Positions 59,305-64,000 of a stretch of DNA of 64,000 nt are shown here, piece by piece (the stretch's first letter is position 1; the number at the start of each line of letters is the position of its first letter). The position numbers and the translations under genes are program-made. The DNA is from Amycolatopsis lexingtonensis (lineage in GTDB: Bacteria; Actinomycetota; Actinomycetes; Mycobacteriales; Pseudonocardiaceae), in assembly GCF_014873755.1 (NCBI RefSeq), contig NZ_JADBEG010000001.1, positions 4,714,501-4,778,500 of the forward strand, written 5' to 3'. The notes under the pieces were generated by a model, which was given only the letters and a program-made list of their open reading frames with translations, did no database searches and had not been told where the DNA came from.

Positions 59305-60533
59305 GGCGCGCCCAGCAGCCGGCCGAGGCCGCCCGACGACGGGCCCGTCAGCAGGCTCAGCATCCCCGGGAGCGGCTGAGGCGCCGAGGCAGCGGTCTGT
59401 GAAGGCGCTGCGGGAATCGCGGGCGGTTTGCCGGCGTAAGGGGCGTTTTGGGAGCCGCGCACCCCGGTCGGGCTGCCCGGCGGCTCGGCGCAGTAGGCGT
59501 TCATGTTCACCGGGGCCTCGGTGAGATCGTTCGCCGGACGCTGCTTCGTCCCCTCGTAGCCCTTCGTGCACGAAGCGGGGTCGAAGAAGTTGAACACCAC
59601 GCCCAGGTGACCGGTGCCGTCCGGGGACGTCGACGGCGAGAACGCCCCGATGATCGGGTACGCCACCAGCAGTTCCTCGATGGAATCGCGACGGGACGAC
59701 GTGATTTGCGCGGTGGTCAGCAGGTTCGCGAACAGCACGCCCAGGTCGGTGCCGGACGCGGCGAGCACGTCGCTGATCTGCCTGCTCAGCTGCGGCGCCT
59801 CCGCGATCACCCGCCGCAGGTCCGGGTCGGACTTCTTGAGCTGGCCCGAAATCGTGCGGAGACCGGAAGCGAAGTCGGTGATGTTCGCCGCCTGCCGCTG
59901 CTGCGTGTCCAGCACGACCCGCGAGTTCGCGAACAGCCCCTGCGTCTGCGGGATGTACTGGGTGGCGACGGCGGTCAGCGAGCCGGTGCTGTCCAGCAGC
60001 TGCTGGAGTTCCGGTCCGGTGCCCGCGAACGCGTTGTACGTCTCGTCGACGACCGTCCGCAGCGAGTCCGGGTGCACGCTCGCGACAAGATCGTCCAAAT
60101 GCGACAGCACGGTGTCCGGCGACGGCGGCAGCGACGTCTTGTCCGCCGTGATCACCGAACCGTCCTTGAGGAACGGGCCGCCGTCGTGCAAGGGAAGCAG
60201 GTCGACGAACTGCTCCCCCACCGCCGACCGGTTGGCCACCTGGGCGTGCGCGTCGGCCGGGATGTCCGGGGCGCCGGCGTCGATGTCGAGGGCGACGTCG
60301 ACGCCGTGCTCGGTGAGCGTCATGCCGGTCACGCGCCCGACCGTCACCCCGCGGTAGGCGACCTCGGAGTTGACGAAGATGCCGCCGGAGTCGGTGAGCT
60401 GCGCCGTGACGACGTAGCCGCGGTTGCCGAACAGCCGGTCCAGCCCGGCGTAGCGGCCGCCCGCGTAGACGACCGAAACCACCGCGATGACGACGAACGC
60501 GAACAGCTGGATGCGGATCTTGCGCGTGGTCAC
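59301..60533 (-). CDS. mceF: Mce family protein, MceF position
   Basis: A 410-residue protein: one N-terminal membrane segment (about 8-26), an MCE/MlaD domain (YVVTAQLTDSGGIFVNSEVAYRGVTVGRVTGMTL, about 38-115), a long helical region and a Pro/Ala/Ser-rich end. Mce proteins form a hexameric tunnel that carries lipids from the envelope to the YrbE permease. Sixth in the operon order. Confidence 0.92.
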   Translation of the reverse strand: MTTRKIRIQLFAFVVIAVVSVVYAGGRYAGLDRLFGNRGYVVTAQLTDSGGIFVNSEVAYRGVTVGRVTGMTLTEHGVDVALDIDAGAPDIPADAHAQVANRSAVGEQFVDLLPLHDGGPFLKDGSVITADKTSLPPSPDTVLSHLDDLVASVHPDSLRTVVDETYNAFAGTGPELQQLLDSTGSLTAVATQYIPQTQGLFANSRVVLDTQQRQAANITDFASGLRTISGQLKKSDPDLRRVIAEAPQLSRQISDVLAASGTDLGVLFANLLTTAQITSSRRDSIEELLVAYPIIGAFSPSTSPDGTGHLGVVFNFFDPASCTKGYEGTKQRPANDLTEAPVNMNAYCAEPPGSPTGVRGSQNAPYAGKPPAIPAAPSQTAASAPQPLPGMLSLLTGPSSGGLGRLLGAP

Positions 60534-61681
60534 CGGCCACCCCCGATCAGGCCGAGCAGGCCGCCCAGCAGGTTCGGGCCGGCGGCCTGCGGCACGGAAC
60601 CCGCGTTGGGCAGCGGCAGCGGCGGCGCGACCGGCGCCTGCCCGCCGATGGTCTGGGGCAGCGCGATCGGCGGCTGCGACGAGTTGGTGAAGTTCTGGAT
60701 CAGCGTGTCGAGGTCGAGGTTCACGTTCGCCTCGACGTTCGCGTAGTCGCCCTTGATGACGTTGCCCGCGTAGTCCGGGAACGGGTAGGTCAGCAGGATT
60801 TGCAACGCGTTCGGCAGGTTCTGGCCGGCCTCGCCGAGCTTGGTCAGCGTCGGCTGCAGCGCCTTGAGGTTCGCGACGAGCTGGTCGCGGCTCTTCGTCA
60901 CGGTGTCGACCGCGACGCCGGACAGCGTGTTCAGCGCGTTCAGCATGCCCACGAGCTGGTCGCGCTGGTCGGTGACGATCTTCAGGCCCGGCGCCAGGTT
61001 GTCCAGGGCGTTCGACAAGTTCTGCGTTTGCCCGGTCAAAGTGTGAGACAGCTTCCCGAGCCCGTCGATCGCGCGGAGGATTTCGGTGCGGTGGCCGTCC
61101 AGCTGCGTGGCGAGTTCGTCCACTCGGGACAGCAGCGCGCGGATCTCCGGTTCGTTGCCCGACAGCGCGTCGTTGAGCTCGTGGCTGATCTTCTGGATCT
61201 GCTCGACGCCGCCGCCGTTGAGCAGCAGGGAAAGCGCGCCGAGCACCTCCTCGACCTCGGGGTTGCGGTTGGTGCGCCCGAGCGGGATCTGCGCGCCATC
61301 ACCCAGATGACCGGCGGCCGGCTCGGCCGTGGGCACGCTCAGCTCGACGAACTTCTCGCCCAGCAGTGACGACTGCTTCAGCTCGGCGCGCGCGTTGGCG
61401 GGCAGCGCGATGTCGCCGTTGACGGTCATCGCCACCAGCGCCGAGCGCGTGTCCGGCGTCAGGGAAATCTTGTCGACCCGCCCGACGGCGACGTCGTTGA
61501 CCTTGACGCTCGACTGCGGCACCAGGTCCAGGACGTCGGTGAACAGCGCGGTCACGTGGTACGGGTGGTCGCCGACGTCGGCACCGCCGGGCAGCGGCGT
61601 GCCGTAGAGGCCGTTGAACCCGCCGTCGCTGCAGCCGGCCAGCACGAGCAGCCCGGCGAGCACACCTGCGAACCGCTTCAC
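60530..61681 (-). CDS. mceE: Mce family lipoprotein, MceE position
   Basis: A 383-residue protein with a lipobox LLVLAGCSDGG (Cys about residue 17), which marks the MceE/LprK subunit, followed by the MCE domain (YHVTALFTDVLDLVPQSSVKVNDVAVGRV) and helical tunnel region. It is anchored to the membrane by lipid modification and is part of the lipid-transfer tunnel. GTG start overlapping the mceD stop. Confidence 0.93.
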   Translation of the reverse strand: MKRFAGVLAGLLVLAGCSDGGFNGLYGTPLPGGADVGDHPYHVTALFTDVLDLVPQSSVKVNDVAVGRVDKISLTPDTRSALVAMTVNGDIALPANARAELKQSSLLGEKFVELSVPTAEPAAGHLGDGAQIPLGRTNRNPEVEEVLGALSLLLNGGGVEQIQKISHELNDALSGNEPEIRALLSRVDELATQLDGHRTEILRAIDGLGKLSHTLTGQTQNLSNALDNLAPGLKIVTDQRDQLVGMLNALNTLSGVAVDTVTKSRDQLVANLKALQPTLTKLGEAGQNLPNALQILLTYPFPDYAGNVIKGDYANVEANVNLDLDTLIQNFTNSSQPPIALPQTIGGQAPVAPPLPLPNAGSVPQAAGPNLLGGLLGLIGGGR

Positions 61682-62874
61682 TTGGCACCACCCGAAAGCT
61701 GCTCCATCACGTCGACGAGCGGGAGCGGCAACGGCGGGAGTGTCCCGTTCTGCAGGGAGTTGAGCACCTGCGGGATGGTCGGCAGCTTCAACGCCCCGTC
61801 CAGCACCGGCGCGAGCTGCTTGCAGATGTTCCCCAGCGCGTCCGGAAGCTGCTTCGGCGTGAACGAGCTGATCAGCCGGCAGACGGTGAGGATCGGCGGG
61901 TTGGTCAGCTCGTTCAGGTTGTCGCGCACGGCGATCGTGCCCGAAGCGGCGTCGTAGGAGTTGATGAAGTTGGTCGCGCCGGTCGGGGCGATGTCGAGCA
62001 CCTCGGCGAGCGCGGCCCGCTGGTCGACCAGGACCTTCGACAGCGACGCCAGCTTGTCCACATTGGACTCCAGGGCCGCCTTGTTGTCGTTGACGAACGT
62101 CTGGACGTCGCCGAGCGCCCCGCCGAGGGACTGCAGAGCCGCGCCGACTTCGGAGGAGTCCGCCGCGAGGAACTGGCTGACGTCGGCGACGCGGCCGTAG
62201 AACTCGTTGAGCTGCTGGTCGCTCTGGGCCAGGGCGCCGGTGAAGGAGTTGAGGTTCTGCACGGTCGAGAACAGGTCGTCCTTCGAACCGTCCAGGGTCT
62301 TGGCGAGTTCGGCGAGCTGCCCGACCGTCGAATTCAGCGAAGCGCCGTTGCCCTTCAACGTGTTCGCCGCGGTGTCCAGGACGCCGGACAGCGCGCCGTC
62401 CTTGTTGGCGCCGTTCGGACCGAGCGCCGTCGACAGCTTGTCCAGGCTCGAGTACAGGTCGTCCAGTTCCACCGGAGTCGCCGTGCGGTCGCGCGGGAGG
62501 ACCGTCCCGGTCGCCAGCGTCGGGCCGCTGTCGTAGGCCGGGGTCAGCTGGACGTACCGGTCGCTGACCAGGCTCGGCGCGACGACGACCGCGCCGACGT
62601 CGGCGGGCAGGGACACGTCGTCGTCGACGCGCATGTCCACGCGCACCGCGTCGCCCTGCGGCGTGACGCCGGTGACCTGCCCGACCGGCACGCCGAGCAC
62701 CCGCACCGACGAACCGGCGTACAGCCCGACGGTCTTGCCGAAGTACGCCGACAGCGTCGTGCCAGTGGCCGCGCGGAACACCAGCCACAGCCCGGCGGTG
62801 ACGACCAGCGCGACGATGCACGCGAACGCCAGCCACGTCACCAGGCTGCGCCCGCGGTAGGTGCGGATGGTCAT
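61678..62874 (-). CDS. mceD: Mce family protein, MceD position
   Basis: A 398-residue protein: membrane segment about 12-32, MCE domain about 40-115 (LSAYFGKTVGLYAGSSVRVLGVPVGQVTGV), then a long helical part ending with the Pro/Leu-rich TLPPLPLPLVDVMEQL. Subunit of the lipid importer. ATG at 62874 overlaps the mceC stop (ATGA). Confidence 0.93.
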   Translation of the reverse strand: MTIRTYRGRSLVTWLAFACIVALVVTAGLWLVFRAATGTTLSAYFGKTVGLYAGSSVRVLGVPVGQVTGVTPQGDAVRVDMRVDDDVSLPADVGAVVVAPSLVSDRYVQLTPAYDSGPTLATGTVLPRDRTATPVELDDLYSSLDKLSTALGPNGANKDGALSGVLDTAANTLKGNGASLNSTVGQLAELAKTLDGSKDDLFSTVQNLNSFTGALAQSDQQLNEFYGRVADVSQFLAADSSEVGAALQSLGGALGDVQTFVNDNKAALESNVDKLASLSKVLVDQRAALAEVLDIAPTGATNFINSYDAASGTIAVRDNLNELTNPPILTVCRLISSFTPKQLPDALGNICKQLAPVLDGALKLPTIPQVLNSLQNGTLPPLPLPLVDVMEQLSGGAK

Positions 62875-63902
62875 CGGCCGCCCACCCCCTGGTTCGGCGC
62901 CGCGATCGGCGGGGTGCAGCCTTCGGGGTTGATGGTCACGACGCCGGCGTTGATCGTCGGCGGCAGCAGCCCGCACAGGTAGCCCTCGAACCAGCGGCCG
63001 TTGCCGGTGGCGTTGGCGCCGACGCGGGCGAACGGCGCCATCAGCTGCAGGCTCTTGTCGAGGTTGCCCTGGTTGCGCTGCAGGATGTCGGTCACCTTCC
63101 CGAGCTTGTCCAGCGTCGGTTTCAGCTGCGCGCGGTTGTCCTGGACGAGCCCGGTCAGCTGCTGCGAGAGCTGCTGGGTGCCGGTGAGCAGCGCGTTGAT
63201 CGCCTTCTTGCGGTTCTGCAGCTCGCCCAGGAGCAGGTTGCCGTCGCTGATCACGCGCTGCAGCTGGGCGTTGCGGTCGGACAGCGTCTTCGACACCTGG
63301 CTCGTGTTGGCCAGCAGCGTGTGCAGGTCCGCGTCTCGGGAGGAAACCGTCTTCGCGAGGGACGACAGCCCGTTCAGCGTGTCCTTCAGGTACTGCGGGC
63401 TGTCCTTGAGGCTGTCGGACAACGCGTTGAAGCTGTCCGCGAGCTGCTTCGTGTCGATGTCGCCGACCGTCGTCGACAGCTGCTCGAAGGCGTCCTGCAG
63501 CTGGAACGGCGTGCGCGTGCGGGCCTGCGGGATCGTCGCGTCCGGTTCCTGGGCGCCGCCGCCCTTCGGGTCGAGCGCGAGGTACTTCTCCCCCAGCAGC
63601 GTCTTGATCTCGATGGACGCCGTGGTGGCGTCGCCGACCCGGACGTCCTTCACCCGGAACCGGACCAGCACCTGCTTACCGGCCAGCTTCACCGAGGACA
63701 CCGTGCCGACCTTCACCCCGGCGACCTCGACCTCGTTGTCCGGCGCGAGACCGGCGGACTCGCCGAAGTACGCCGAGTACGTCGTGCCGTTGCCGAAGAA
63801 CGGGAGCTGGTCGGAGAAGTACGTGGTGGCCGTGACGAGCACGATCAGCACGAGCGCGACCGCGCCGACTCCCGCCTGGTTGCGTTCCTTCAGCGGCTTC
63901 AC
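62871..63902 (-). CDS. mceC: Mce family protein, MceC position
   Basis: A 343-residue protein: membrane segment about 9-28, MCE domain about 38-115 (YSAYFGESAGLAPDNEVEVAGVKVGTVSSVKL), helical region to about 290 and a Cys-containing end (YLCGLLPPTINAG, EGCTPP). The GTG at 63902 was chosen because GGAGAGG lies eight bases upstream; GTG 63911 is too close to it. Its start overlaps the mceB stop by four bases. Confidence 0.92.
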   Translation of the reverse strand: MKPLKERNQAGVGAVALVLIVLVTATTYFSDQLPFFGNGTTYSAYFGESAGLAPDNEVEVAGVKVGTVSSVKLAGKQVLVRFRVKDVRVGDATTASIEIKTLLGEKYLALDPKGGGAQEPDATIPQARTRTPFQLQDAFEQLSTTVGDIDTKQLADSFNALSDSLKDSPQYLKDTLNGLSSLAKTVSSRDADLHTLLANTSQVSKTLSDRNAQLQRVISDGNLLLGELQNRKKAINALLTGTQQLSQQLTGLVQDNRAQLKPTLDKLGKVTDILQRNQGNLDKSLQLMAPFARVGANATGNGRWFEGYLCGLLPPTINAGVVTINPEGCTPPIAAPNQGVGGR

Positions 63903-64000
63903 GGACCACACCTCTCCGCGCGCTGCGTGCCGGGGATCGGGACGATCGGCAGGGTGATGTCGAGCGAGGAAATGCCGATGGTGCCGGTGATCCCGCACAG
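63899..64000 (-). CDS. mceB: Mce family protein, MceB position (C-terminal end only)
   Basis: The last 33 codons of a gene that continues beyond the window edge. They read CGITGTIGISSLDITLPIVP and end QRAERCGP before a TGA that overlaps the mceC GTG. The Cys-containing end before a Pro/Ile stretch and the place before mceC fit MceB. Only the position and the reading frame support the call. Confidence 0.7.
   Translation of the reverse strand: MCGITGTIGISSLDITLPIVPIPGTQRAERCGP

Overview
The window is a high-GC actinomycete chromosome segment, most likely from Amycolatopsis or a close Pseudonocardiales relative. The basis is uniformly G/C-rich third codon positions, many GTG/TTG starts, an mce operon with Mce-associated proteins, an XRE/DUF397 pair, a LuxR-type large ATP-binding regulator, a phosphofructokinase with the diphosphate-type residues known from Amycolatopsis methanolica, and a gene block syntenic with Mycobacterium tuberculosis Rv2178c-Rv2187. 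The genus is an inference; no rRNA or tRNA gene was seen.

Layout. 1-861: no supported gene. 862-9448: acetate-type symporter pair, a TetR/MFS efflux pair with three matching operators, small membrane proteins, a lytic transglycosylase, a crotonase and a GNAT. 9445-13569: acyl-CoA racemase and acyl-CoA dehydrogenase facing a TetR gene, then a Pro/Gln-rich membrane protein. 13679-18591: succinate-semialdehyde dehydrogenase and a 1007-residue LuxR-family regulator. 18753-22607: DUF397/XRE pair, thioesterase II, pyruvate kinase. 22700-26556: DUF2461 protein, secreted GH18 chitinase with a DasR-like site, ArsR and HxlR regulators. 26625-30085: truncated haemoglobin, an ammonia-lyase homologue that lacks its cofactor-forming tripeptide, and an ECF sigma/CU044_5270 pair. 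30150-44068: phosphofructokinase, a DAHP synthase behind an aromatic-rich leader peptide, and the mycobacterial-type block (RNase AS, acyltransferase, ROK glucokinase, ArsA-like ATPase, SRPBCC proteins, metallophosphoesterase, FadD15). 44126-49787: beta-glucoside uptake and hydrolysis operon with a divergent LacI regulator and a CebR-like operator. 49791-54706: aminoglycoside phosphotransferase-like protein, flavin monooxygenase, Tat-exported ferritin-like protein, aspartate aminotransferase. 54707-58335: an ~85-bp tandem repeat array, an HNH/DUF222 gene, and an IS66-family element with terminal repeats, 8-bp target duplication and a nonsense-interrupted transposase. 58340-64000: the distal part of an mce operon (end of mceB through mceF plus two Mce-associated genes), every junction overlapping by 4 bases.

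Genes that work together: binding protein, two permeases and beta-glucosidase form one sugar operon; the chitinase fits the same polysaccharide-scavenging lifestyle; racemase, dehydrogenase, crotonase, thioesterase, FadD15 and the mce importer point to extensive fatty-acid or sterol use; phosphofructokinase, pyruvate kinase, glucokinase and DAHP synthase link glycolysis to aromatic synthesis. Perfect palindromes recur between stop codons of neighbouring genes and look like a family of gene-end hairpins.
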